Assembly: GCA_902766115.1 (NCBI GenBank)
Contig: CACXCL010000001.1
Span: forward strand, 1 to 12,366
Source of the DNA: an uncultured Ruminococcus sp.
GTDB lineage: Bacteria > Bacillota > Clostridia > Oscillospirales > CAG-272
Reading direction: 5' to 3'
Length of the DNA: 12,366 bases
Shown one piece after another: positions 7,115 through 12,366 of this stretch. A model generated the notes under the pieces. That model saw only the letters and a list, made by a program, of their open reading frames with translations, did no database searches and was not told where the DNA came from. The position numbers and the translations under genes were made by a program. The first letter of the stretch is position 1. Each line of letters begins with the position of its first letter.

Positions 7115-7143
7115 ATGATATCAAAAAAAATTCACTTTTGCAA
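7115..7143 (-). promoter_or_regulatory. Candidate promoter of the XRE-GT4-PlsC operon
   Basis: On the minus strand, TTGCAA (7138-7143), a 17-bp spacer, then TATCAT (7115-7120) preceded by TGA (extended -10). Transcription would start near 7108. An imperfect palindrome (TTGA-N5-TCAA, 7101-7113) lies across that point, and one arm of a larger inverted repeat lies in the spacer. Both are plausible sites for autoregulation by the XRE protein. Confidence 0.55.
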
Positions 7144-7169
7144 GTATTATTTTACGAAAGTGAATTTTT
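7126..7169. repeat. 13-bp inverted repeat overlapping the operon promoter
   Basis: Left arm AAAAATTCACTTT at 7126-7138 and right arm AAAGTGAATTTTT at 7157-7169 match perfectly, with an 18-nt loop. Arm centres are 31 bp apart, about three helical turns. One arm lies in the spacer of the candidate promoter and the other just upstream of its -35. It could be a two-site operator, a hairpin acting on transcripts entering from the dehydrogenase gene, or the end of a small intergenic element. Confidence 0.6.
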
Positions 7170-7241
7170 GGTGGCACGGAAACCGTGGGGGCGTCGGTCT
7201 CCCAATGCATCTATATGGATCGGCAGGGTAATAAACAAGTC
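7170..7241. other. Intergenic stretch without a gene
   Basis: No credible coding region. A small hairpin (CACGG, AAA loop, CCGTG, 7175-7187) is followed by a G-rich run and a near-palindrome around ATCTATATGGAT (7209-7220). It lies between the 13-bp inverted repeat and the terminator-like hairpins, and may be part of one compound element. Confidence 0.3.
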
Positions 7242-7265
7242 GAGCCGCGAAGTATTTCGCGGCTC
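7242..7265 (-). terminator. Strong GC-rich hairpin, probable second terminator
   Basis: Perfect 10-bp stem GAGCCGCGAA / TTCGCGGCTC with a 4-nt loop. The T-rich stretch after it is weak on either strand (GACTTGTTTATT on the minus strand), so it may act as a back-up terminator or as a hairpin blocking 3' decay of the upstream operon mRNA. Confidence 0.55.
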
Positions 7266-7295
7266 TTATAGAAAAGTTTCTTGAAAGAGTTCGGG

Positions 7296-7320
7296 AAAAC
7301 TTCTTTTCAAAGAAGTTTTT
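7296..7320 (-). terminator. Terminator hairpin after the dehydrogenase gene
   Basis: Arms AAAACTTCTTT (7296-7306) and AAAGAAGTTTT (7309-7319) form an 11-bp inverted repeat beginning 9 nt after the stop codon at 7329. A-tract and T-tract are part of the stem, so it can work in both directions. The arm 7296-7308 can also pair imperfectly with GAAAAGTTTC at 7271-7280, giving an alternative fold. Confidence 0.6.
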
Positions 7321-7328
7321 CCGACAAA

Positions 7329-8609
7329 TCATTCCCCTACCGCGGTGTCTCGGAGGAGGCGGCGTTCCGCCTCGGCGCACCAGAGTCCGCCGTTTTTCTT
7401 GCAGATCCCGTCGAGATCCGCGAAAAGCTCGCCCTGGGGCGTGCCCCTCAGTTCCTCGGCGCGGGCGCCGAAATCGGCGATGGCGGTAAGCGGCAGGTCG
7501 AGGTGCGTGTAAACAAGTTTCTTCGCGCCCTTGATGTTCGGCAGGTCGATGACCGTGTCGACGTAGGCGTTGAGGCCGCCGATGTGGGTTATCATTCCGG
7601 CGGGATTGATGATCCCCTTCTCCATCATGGCGATGGCTTCTCTCATATCGTCCGTGTTGCCTCCGCTGGTGCCCACGATGTGAGTCCCGCCGTAGTGGAC
7701 GTTGTAGAAATTGAAGTTCGCGGAGAATGCGGGATCGGTGGGTCCGGCAAAGAAATTGAGACAGCCGTCCCGGGCGAGGATCGCGTCGCCGGTCTCCACC
7801 ACCGGCTTCACCGGAGCGTAGACGAATACGTCGTTGAATCCCTCGCCTCCCGTGAGCGCTCTGAGGCACTCCACGGCGTCCACGTTCGCGGTATTGACGT
7901 AACGGAGGTCGACTCCGTGACGCGCCGCTTCTTCCGGCGTGACGATCTTCGACGCCCTTTCGAGACGCGCGTCGTCGATGTCGGTGACCACCAGCAGAGA
8001 CGGCGCTCTGTCGCAGTGGATGGCGTAATCCGCGGCTCCGAGTCCCATGGGACCTGCTCCGGCGAGGATCGCCATTTTGCCGCCCTTCACCGCGCCCATT
8101 TCGTGGACGTACCCGCCCGGTTTTACGTGATAGTTCGCGTGAAATCCGCCTACGATGCAGCTCATGGGCTCCGCAAGGCTGCCGTAGAAGAACGCGTCGC
8201 CGTCGTAGGGCAGCAGGCAGTCGCACTCCATGACCTCATGAGGGAAGATCACGTACTCGGACGCGCCGCCGCAGTAAGTGTAGGAATAGCCGGGAGCGGC
8301 GAGCGAGCCCTTGTAGTTCAGCGCCGGCTGGATGACGAATTTGTCGCCCTCCTTGAATTTATCCGCCCATTTTTTGCCCACGGAAACGATCTTTCCGCAG
8401 AATTCATGTCCGATGATGACGGGATTGTTCTCCACGTCGTCCGGGACGCGCTTGTGCGCTGCGCCCTGGCACACCGCCTTATGTGACGACATGCAGATGC
8501 TGTCCGAGATCACGCAGGCGAGGATCTCGTCGTCTCGGATCTCGGGAAGTTCGATCTCCTCAAGACGGAGATCCATTTTGGAGTAAAGTCTCACTGCTCT
8601 CGTTTTCAT
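7329..8609 (-). CDS. Zinc-dependent MDR dehydrogenase, L-sorbose-1-phosphate reductase-like
   Basis: 426 residues of the medium-chain dehydrogenase/reductase superfamily. Likely catalytic zinc ligands are C39 (SDSICMSS), H68-E69 (IGHEFCG) and E147 (SLAEPMSC). The Rossmann loop is GAGPMG at 184-189, with TDID ending the next strand. The structural-zinc four-Cys lobe is missing. The opening, the VPDDVENNP-IIGHEF block, CLNFFAGP, NFYNVHYGGTH and VGTSGGNTDDMR closely match my memory of SorE, which reduces L-sorbose 1-phosphate to glucitol 6-phosphate with NAD(P)H. The true substrate here is uncertain, as no sugar PTS or kinase gene is in the window. ATG 8609 is preceded by AGAAGGTG. It lies 22 nt behind the DUF3006 gene, as the last gene of a run that ends in hairpins. 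Confidence 0.85.
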   Translation of the reverse strand: MKTRAVRLYSKMDLRLEEIELPEIRDDEILACVISDSICMSSHKAVCQGAAHKRVPDDVENNPVIIGHEFCGKIVSVGKKWADKFKEGDKFVIQPALNYKGSLAAPGYSYTYCGGASEYVIFPHEVMECDCLLPYDGDAFFYGSLAEPMSCIVGGFHANYHVKPGGYVHEMGAVKGGKMAILAGAGPMGLGAADYAIHCDRAPSLLVVTDIDDARLERASKIVTPEEAARHGVDLRYVNTANVDAVECLRALTGGEGFNDVFVYAPVKPVVETGDAILARDGCLNFFAGPTDPAFSANFNFYNVHYGGTHIVGTSGGNTDDMREAIAMMEKGIINPAGMITHIGGLNAYVDTVIDLPNIKGAKKLVYTHLDLPLTAIADFGARAEELRGTPQGELFADLDGICKKNGGLWCAEAERRLLRDTAVGE

Positions 8610-8631
8610 TATATCACACCTTCTTTTGAGG

Positions 8632-8865
8632 TTATTTTACGTCATTCCGCCTGTTTTTGAACAGTTTTTCGAGCCTGCGGCGGTTCTCGCCCGCCGAGGG
8701 GTTCTCCGCGGGCACGAGGGAGACGATTCTTCCTTCTCTCACCGTGGCGCTGAAGGATGAGTCCTCCCGGAACGCGCCCCGGAGCATCGACCCGGGACAG
8801 GTCAGCACCTCCCCGTCCTCTCCGCAGAGGACGGCGACGCCGTTCTCGATCCTGTCAAGGATCAA
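8632..8865 (-). CDS. Small DUF3006 domain protein
   Basis: 77 residues, recognisable as a DUF3006 protein. The opening ILDRIENGVAVLCGEDGE is the family pattern (I/V-D-R-I/F-E, then A-V, then a E/D-rich turn), followed by a small beta-rich middle and a basic C-terminal helix (NRRRLEKLFKNRR). Function is unknown; such proteins are cytoplasmic, with no signal or membrane segment. The start is TTG at 8863-8865, since no ATG or GTG fits; the ribosome site is weak (GGCGGG). A 7-bp hairpin (8881-8887 with 8894-8900) lies between the trpS stop and this start and could modulate its translation. It sits 40 nt behind trpS and 22 nt ahead of the dehydrogenase gene. Confidence 0.75.
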   Translation of the reverse strand: MILDRIENGVAVLCGEDGEVLTCPGSMLRGAFREDSSFSATVREGRIVSLVPAENPSAGENRRRLEKLFKNRRNDVK

Positions 8866-8905
8866 TAATTTTTTCCCGCCGCTTCCCTCTCCGGGGAAGC
8901 CCGTC

Positions 8906-9916
8906 TCAAAAGGGACGGCGCGCCTCGATAAATCCGACCTTGCGGCGGACCTTGCTCATGGTGCGGGCGGCGTTCTGCTTCGCCTCCGCCGCGCCTGCCG
9001 CCATCACGTCTTCGAGATACTTTTTGTCGTTCATGAGGCGGTCGAACTCCGCCTTGACGGGCGCGAGCGCGTCGGCGCACGCCTCGCCCACGGCGGCCTT
9101 GAACTCGCCGTATCCGCGGCCCTCGAACTCTCGCTCGATCTCTTCGTCGCTCTTGCCGGTGAAGGCGGAATAGATCGACATCAGGTTCCCGACGCCGTCC
9201 TTGCCCTCTCCGCGCCGGACTTCGTTTCCGGAGTCGGTCACCGCGCGCTTGAATTTCCTGATTATGGCGTCGCGGTCGTCGAGGATCCTGACCACGGCGT
9301 TCTCGTTCTCGTCGGATTTTGACATCTTCTTCGTGGGGTCGGCGAGAGACATGATCCGCGCCCCCGCCTCGGGGATGTACGGCTCCGGCACGGTGAAGGT
9401 GTCGGAATATACGCCGTTGAACCTCATGGCGATGTCGCGGGACAGCTCCAGGTGCTGTTTCTGGTCGGAGCCCACCGGAACCAGGTCCGTCTGGTACAGA
9501 AGGATGTCCGCAGCCATCAGGGACGGATAGGTGAAGAGTCCGGCGTTTATGTTGTCGGCGTGCTTCGCCGATTTGTCCTTGAACTGGGTCATGCGCGACA
9601 ACTCGCCGAACATGGTGTAGCAGTTGAGGATCCACGCCAGCTCCGCGTGCTCCGAGACGTGACTCTGCACGAACAGAGTGTTTTTCTCCGGGTCGAGACC
9701 GCAAGCGATGTAAAGCGCCAGGGTCTCGTAGGTGCGGCGGCGCAGCTCCGCGGGGACCTGGCGCACGGTGATGGCGTGTTCGTCCACCACGCAATAGTAG
9801 CAATGGTGATCCTCCGGAAACGCCGTGAAATTGCGTATGGCGCCCAGGTAGTTGCCTATGGTCAGCGTGCCCGACGGCTGTACGCCGGAAAATACGATTT
9901 TCTTATCTTTGAACAT
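8906..9916 (-). CDS. trpS: Tryptophanyl-tRNA synthetase
   Basis: 336 residues, the normal length of bacterial TrpRS. It is a cytoplasmic class Ic enzyme that charges tRNA-Trp with tryptophan using ATP. The sequence shows FSGVQPSG at 9-16, TIGN at 19-22 (the HIGH-type motif), the tryptophan-pocket region around DEHAIT (45-50) and PVGSDQKQH (147-155), and KMSKS at 197-201. The chain is complete to its C-terminal helices. ATG 9916 is preceded by GAAAGG at a rather long spacing. It sits 33 nt behind the channel gene and is probably transcribed with it. There is no room for a T-box or other tryptophan-responsive leader directly upstream, so control must come from the operon promoter or an internal one. 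Confidence 0.97.
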   Translation of the reverse strand: MFKDKKIVFSGVQPSGTLTIGNYLGAIRNFTAFPEDHHCYYCVVDEHAITVRQVPAELRRRTYETLALYIACGLDPEKNTLFVQSHVSEHAELAWILNCYTMFGELSRMTQFKDKSAKHADNINAGLFTYPSLMAADILLYQTDLVPVGSDQKQHLELSRDIAMRFNGVYSDTFTVPEPYIPEAGARIMSLADPTKKMSKSDENENAVVRILDDRDAIIRKFKRAVTDSGNEVRRGEGKDGVGNLMSIYSAFTGKSDEEIEREFEGRGYGEFKAAVGEACADALAPVKAEFDRLMNDKKYLEDVMAAGAAEAKQNAARTMSKVRRKVGFIEARRPF

Positions 9917-9949
9917 ATCGAAATCATGCCTTTCAGGTCGTTTTCTTTA

Positions 9950-10579
9950 TTATTCTTCGCTTTTCTTTTCTTCTTTCGCTCCGACTCCGTATTTTTTCCC
10001 GAGGAGGAACGCAAGGTGAAACAGGATCGAGCCCACGCCGTTGCCCACGGCGACCAGCAGGATGAACAGCGCGGAGCGCCAAGAGATGCTCCGTCCGTTG
10101 ATGAAGTAGAACATATCGGCGACGGAATGCTCGAAGCCGCAGAGTATGAACGTGGGGATGCAGAAGACGATGCCGATCACGGTCTTGTGGCGTTTGTATA
10201 TCTCCACGCAGACGTAGATCAGCACGCCGCACATGACGGCGTCGAAGAACACGCGTCCCCATCCCTTTTCGAGCTTTTTCGCGCAGAGTTCCGTGACGGA
10301 GCCCACCGGAGATGAGAGCAGTCCGACAATGACGCACCCGACGAGATTGCCCACCACCGACAGCGCCGTATCGATCCGCTGTTTCGCGCCGCTCGTCACG
10401 GTGTAGCCGATCCTGCCGGTGTACAGATTCATTCCCAGCAGGACGATGGAGATAAGTCCCACGGAAAACGCCAGCGCGCCCACGTATTTGTTGTCTCCCG
10501 ATGAGAGGAAAACTATCCCGCCGATGCTTATCATCACGCCCGCCAGGACGGATTTGACGAATTCCGCCAGTCTCTCCAT
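9950..10579 (-). CDS. Formate/nitrite transporter (FNT) family channel
   Basis: 209 residues, shorter than FocA/NirC (about 270-285) but with the six membrane helices of the fold (about 8-27, 33-52, 72-92, 109-128, 134-157, 168-192). Family signatures are the opening KSVLAGVMISIGG (9-21), LYTGRIGY at 52-59 where FocA has its loop before the broken helix, GNLVG at 77-81, and CGFEHSVADMFYF at 147-159 carrying the central pore histidine (H151). FNT proteins are pentameric channels for formate, nitrite, hydrosulfide or similar small anions; the anion here cannot be told. The C-terminus is short and Lys/Glu-rich. The start is well supported: AAAGGAGA at 10587-10594 lies 7 nt upstream. Gaps to UPF0371 (32 nt) and trpS (33 nt) suggest one operon. 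Confidence 0.88.
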   Translation of the reverse strand: MERLAEFVKSVLAGVMISIGGIVFLSSGDNKYVGALAFSVGLISIVLLGMNLYTGRIGYTVTSGAKQRIDTALSVVGNLVGCVIVGLLSSPVGSVTELCAKKLEKGWGRVFFDAVMCGVLIYVCVEIYKRHKTVIGIVFCIPTFILCGFEHSVADMFYFINGRSISWRSALFILLVAVGNGVGSILFHLAFLLGKKYGVGAKEEKKSEE

Positions 10580-10586
10580 TCAGGTA

Positions 10587-10594
10587 TCTCCTTT
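10587..10594 (-). promoter_or_regulatory. Strong ribosome binding site of the FNT gene
   Basis: AAAGGAGA, 7 nt before the ATG at 10579, is the best Shine-Dalgarno match in the window and fixes that start. Confidence 0.8.
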
Positions 10595-10611
10595 CGCCCC
10601 CGATATCGTTT

Positions 10612-12093
10612 TTATCTGTGAAACAGCTTCTTGCTCTGGTATACCGGCTCCTGAGTCAGGTTGAGCCCCAGTTTTCTGTAAATCCCGGAGTCCACCGCCG
10701 TGACCATGACCGTGGAGTGCGCCTCGCACCCTCTCAGCTTGTCGACCTGCTTCATGGCGAGAGCCGCCGCCGGATTGGTTGTGGCGGAGATGGCGAGAGC
10801 GATGAGCACCTCGTCCGCGTGGAGCCGCGGGTTGTGGCCGCCCAGCTCCTGGGTCTTCAGCCGGCTCAGCGGCTCGATGACCACGGGCGGGATCAGATGG
10901 AGCTCGTCGTTGATGCCGCCGAGGACCTTGAGCGCGTTGAGCAGCGCCGACGCCGACGCGCCCAGCAGAAGCGAAGTCTTGCCGGTGACGAGCTGTCCGT
11001 CGGGAAGCTCGATGGCGACGGCGGGTCCGTTCGTGTCGCGGGCCTTGTCCAGCGCCGCCTTGACGACGGGACGGTCAGCCGTGGAGACTCCCACCTTGTT
11101 CATCAGGAGCTCCATCTTATAGACCTCGTCGTCCTTCGCCGAGCCGTTGGCTCTCTTGCAGAGTGTGCTGTAATAGCGGCGGACGATCTCTTTCTTGGCG
11201 GCGTCTCTCACGGCGTCGTCGTCGAAGATGCAGTATCCCGCCATGTTGACTCCCATGTCCGTGGGGGACTGGTAGGGGCACTCGCCGTAGATCTCGGTGA
11301 AGATCAGCTTCAGCACCGGGAAGATCTCCACGTCCCTGTTGTAGTTGACGGTGGTCACGCCGTACGCCTCAAGGTGGAACGGGTCGATCATGTTCACGTC
11401 GTTCAGGTCGACGGTGGCCGCCTCGTAGGCGATGTTGACCGGGTGATTCAGCGGAAGGTTCCACACCGGGAACGTCTCGAATTTGGCGTAGCCGGATTTG
11501 ATGCCGCGCTTGTTGTCGTGATAAAGCTGGGAGAGGCAGGTGGCCATTTTGCCGCTTCCGGGGCCGGGAGCGGTGACCACCACGAGAGAACGCTTCGTCT
11601 CGATGTAGTCGTTCTTGCCATAGCCCTCCTCGCTGACGATGAGCTTGGCGTTGGACGGATAGCCCGGGATCGGGTAGTGGCGGAATACGCGCACCCCGAG
11701 GTTCCCCAGTCTGTTTATGAATTTGTCGGCGGCGGGCTGTCCCTTGTAATGGGTGATAACGACGGATCCGACGTAAAGTCCGATGTCGGTGAAGGCGTCG
11801 ATGAGACGAAGCGCGTCCATGTCGTAGGTGAGCCCCACGGCGGCGTGGACCTTGTTCTGCTCGATGGCCTCCGCGGACACCACGATGATGATCTCCGCCT
11901 GATCCTTCAGCTGCATAAGCATCCTGATCTTACTGTCGGGAGCGAAGCCCGGCAGGACCCGGGACGCGTGATGGTCGTCGAACAGCTTCCCGCCGAACTC
12001 CAGATAAAGCTTCCCGAAACCGGAGATCCTCTCGAGAATATGCTCGGACTGCATCTTGATGTACTTGTCGTTATCAAAACCCGCTTTGATCAT
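10612..12093 (-). CDS. UPF0371 / DUF1846 family protein
   Basis: 493 residues, the usual length of this conserved family found mainly in Gram-positive bacteria; function not established. Family blocks include GFDNDKYIKMQSEHI at the N-terminus, LYLEFGGKLFDDHHASRVLPGF (about 29-50), HYPIPGYPSN (139-148), and APGPGSGKM (175-183), a P-loop-like GxGSGK that could bind a nucleotide phosphate. CPYQSPTDMGVNM and a late HADEVLIALAISATTNP block are also present. No signal peptide or membrane helix, so probably cytoplasmic. The start at 12093 is chosen because GAGGTGG (12097-12103) lies just upstream and the family begins here; the frame extends 8 codons further without support. It is the first gene behind the promoter at 12172-12200, with the channel gene 32 nt downstream. 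Confidence 0.92.
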   Translation of the reverse strand: MIKAGFDNDKYIKMQSEHILERISGFGKLYLEFGGKLFDDHHASRVLPGFAPDSKIRMLMQLKDQAEIIIVVSAEAIEQNKVHAAVGLTYDMDALRLIDAFTDIGLYVGSVVITHYKGQPAADKFINRLGNLGVRVFRHYPIPGYPSNAKLIVSEEGYGKNDYIETKRSLVVVTAPGPGSGKMATCLSQLYHDNKRGIKSGYAKFETFPVWNLPLNHPVNIAYEAATVDLNDVNMIDPFHLEAYGVTTVNYNRDVEIFPVLKLIFTEIYGECPYQSPTDMGVNMAGYCIFDDDAVRDAAKKEIVRRYYSTLCKRANGSAKDDEVYKMELLMNKVGVSTADRPVVKAALDKARDTNGPAVAIELPDGQLVTGKTSLLLGASASALLNALKVLGGINDELHLIPPVVIEPLSRLKTQELGGHNPRLHADEVLIALAISATTNPAAALAMKQVDKLRGCEAHSTVMVTAVDSGIYRKLGLNLTQEPVYQSKKLFHR

Positions 12094-12117
12094 TTTCCAC
12101 CTCATAAATCCGGTCAA

Positions 12118-12152
12118 GCCTCCGCGGCCGTCGGACGCGGCCCTGCGAAGGC
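12118..12152 (-). other. GC-rich leader hairpin before UPF0371
   Basis: In the transcript, GCCTTCGC pairs with GCGGAGGC (one G-U pair), then after a 2-nt bulge GGCCG pairs with CGGCC around a 7-nt loop. It lies wholly within the roughly 70-nt leader, just after the predicted start of transcription and about 14 nt before the ribosome site. No T-tract follows, so it is not a terminator. mRNA protection or a protein-binding leader are possible roles. Confidence 0.5.
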
Positions 12153-12171
12153 ACCTTTTAATTCATTTTAC

Positions 12172-12200
12172 ATTATATGACAAACTACGGTTTTTTTCAA
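12172..12200 (-). promoter_or_regulatory. Near-consensus sigma-A promoter of the UPF0371-FNT-trpS operon
   Basis: On the minus strand, TTGAAA (12195-12200), a 17-bp spacer and a perfect TATAAT (12172-12177). This is the strongest promoter match in the window. Transcription would start near 12165, about 72 nt before the UPF0371 ATG. Confidence 0.8.
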
Positions 12201-12219
12201 GTGTATCGGGCAAAAAATA

Positions 12220-12366
12220 CTATGATTTTCCGAACAGTCGGAACCTGAACAGAAGCGCCGCGATAACGAAGAGCGCGACCGCGTATCCGCAGGTGACGAG
12301 CAACGGTGTGAGCATATCCCCGCTGAGCGCCGCGGCGCGGCGGAGCAGGTTCACCATGTGGGAGAA
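12220..12366 (-). CDS. C-terminal end of a probable ABC-2 type transporter permease (partial)
   Basis: Only the last 48 codons and a TAG stop (12220-12222) are in the window. The visible part reads as a short loop ending in NLLRRAAALSGDM, one long hydrophobic helix (LLVTCGYAVALFVIAALLF) and a short basic cytoplasmic tail (RFRLFGKS). That is how many ABC-2 type permeases end. The call rests on this layout, not on a specific motif, so another polytopic membrane protein is possible. The promoter of the next gene begins about 20 nt after the stop and no clear terminator separates them. Confidence 0.5.
   Translation of the reverse strand, partial: FSHMVNLLRRAAALSGDMLTPLLVTCGYAVALFVIAALLFRFRLFGKS

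Noticed and set aside
7170..7241. A tRNA or small RNA gene between the hairpins
   Set aside because: No cloverleaf, no T-loop consensus and no CCA-type end; only a 5-bp hairpin and a near-palindrome are visible.
7281..8486. 401-codon plus-strand frame over the dehydrogenase gene
   Set aside because: Shadow of the SorE-like gene, with no domain and starting inside a terminator hairpin.
9917..9949. T-box or tryptophan attenuator upstream of trpS
   Set aside because: The gap to the preceding gene is only 33 nt, too short for a T-box, and no trp leader peptide is seen.
10618..12180. 520-codon open frame on the plus strand opposite UPF0371
   Set aside because: The protein is a Val/Asp/Arg-rich mirror of a clear family protein, with no motif; its end also runs through the UPF0371 promoter.

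Overview
The window looks like chromosomal DNA of a GC-rich Bacillota, most likely a clostridium of the Oscillospirales type. This is inferred from the gene families: an LtaS-type lipoteichoic-acid synthase, SLH-like repeats, a small HTH regulator of the clostridial type, a UPF0371 protein, AGGAG-type ribosome sites, GTG/TTG starts and A-tract/U-tract terminators. No rRNA, tRNA, CRISPR, transposase or phage gene was seen. Ten complete genes and two edge-truncated genes fill almost the whole window, all on the minus strand except one.

Reading in the direction of minus-strand transcription (right to left): the last 48 codons of a probable ABC-2 type permease (12220-12366); then a tightly spaced run, probably one operon behind a near-consensus promoter at 12172-12200: UPF0371/DUF1846 protein, a six-helix formate/nitrite-type channel, tryptophanyl-tRNA synthetase (trpS), a small DUF3006 protein and a sorbose-1-phosphate-reductase-like zinc dehydrogenase. 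It ends in an intergenic stretch of hairpins (7126-7320) whose left part also carries the promoter of the next unit.

The second unit is XRE-type regulator, GT4 glycosyltransferase and PlsC-like acyltransferase (4867-7064). The last two overlap by 8 nt, and the set suggests regulated synthesis or remodelling of a membrane glycolipid or phospholipid. It converges with a plus-strand ZIP-family metal transporter (4079-4870), the two stop codons overlapping. The ZIP gene diverges from a 1015-residue LtaS-like membrane phosphoglycerol transferase (764-3811), with candidate promoters in both directions in the shared 267-bp gap. A terminator-like hairpin separates the LtaS-like gene from a YwaF/TIGR02206-type membrane protein cut by the left edge.

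The most unusual item is the LtaS-like protein. It has a roughly 100-residue acidic then lysine-rich cytoplasmic extension in front of five membrane helices, and behind the catalytic domain an extra C-terminal region that reads as two or three degenerate SLH (cell-wall anchoring) repeats. With a metal importer divergent from it and a GT4/PlsC pair close by, the left half may be a small cell-envelope polymer and lipid-anchor neighbourhood. That link is an inference from proximity. I did not find a clearly new multi-gene defence or mobile system.
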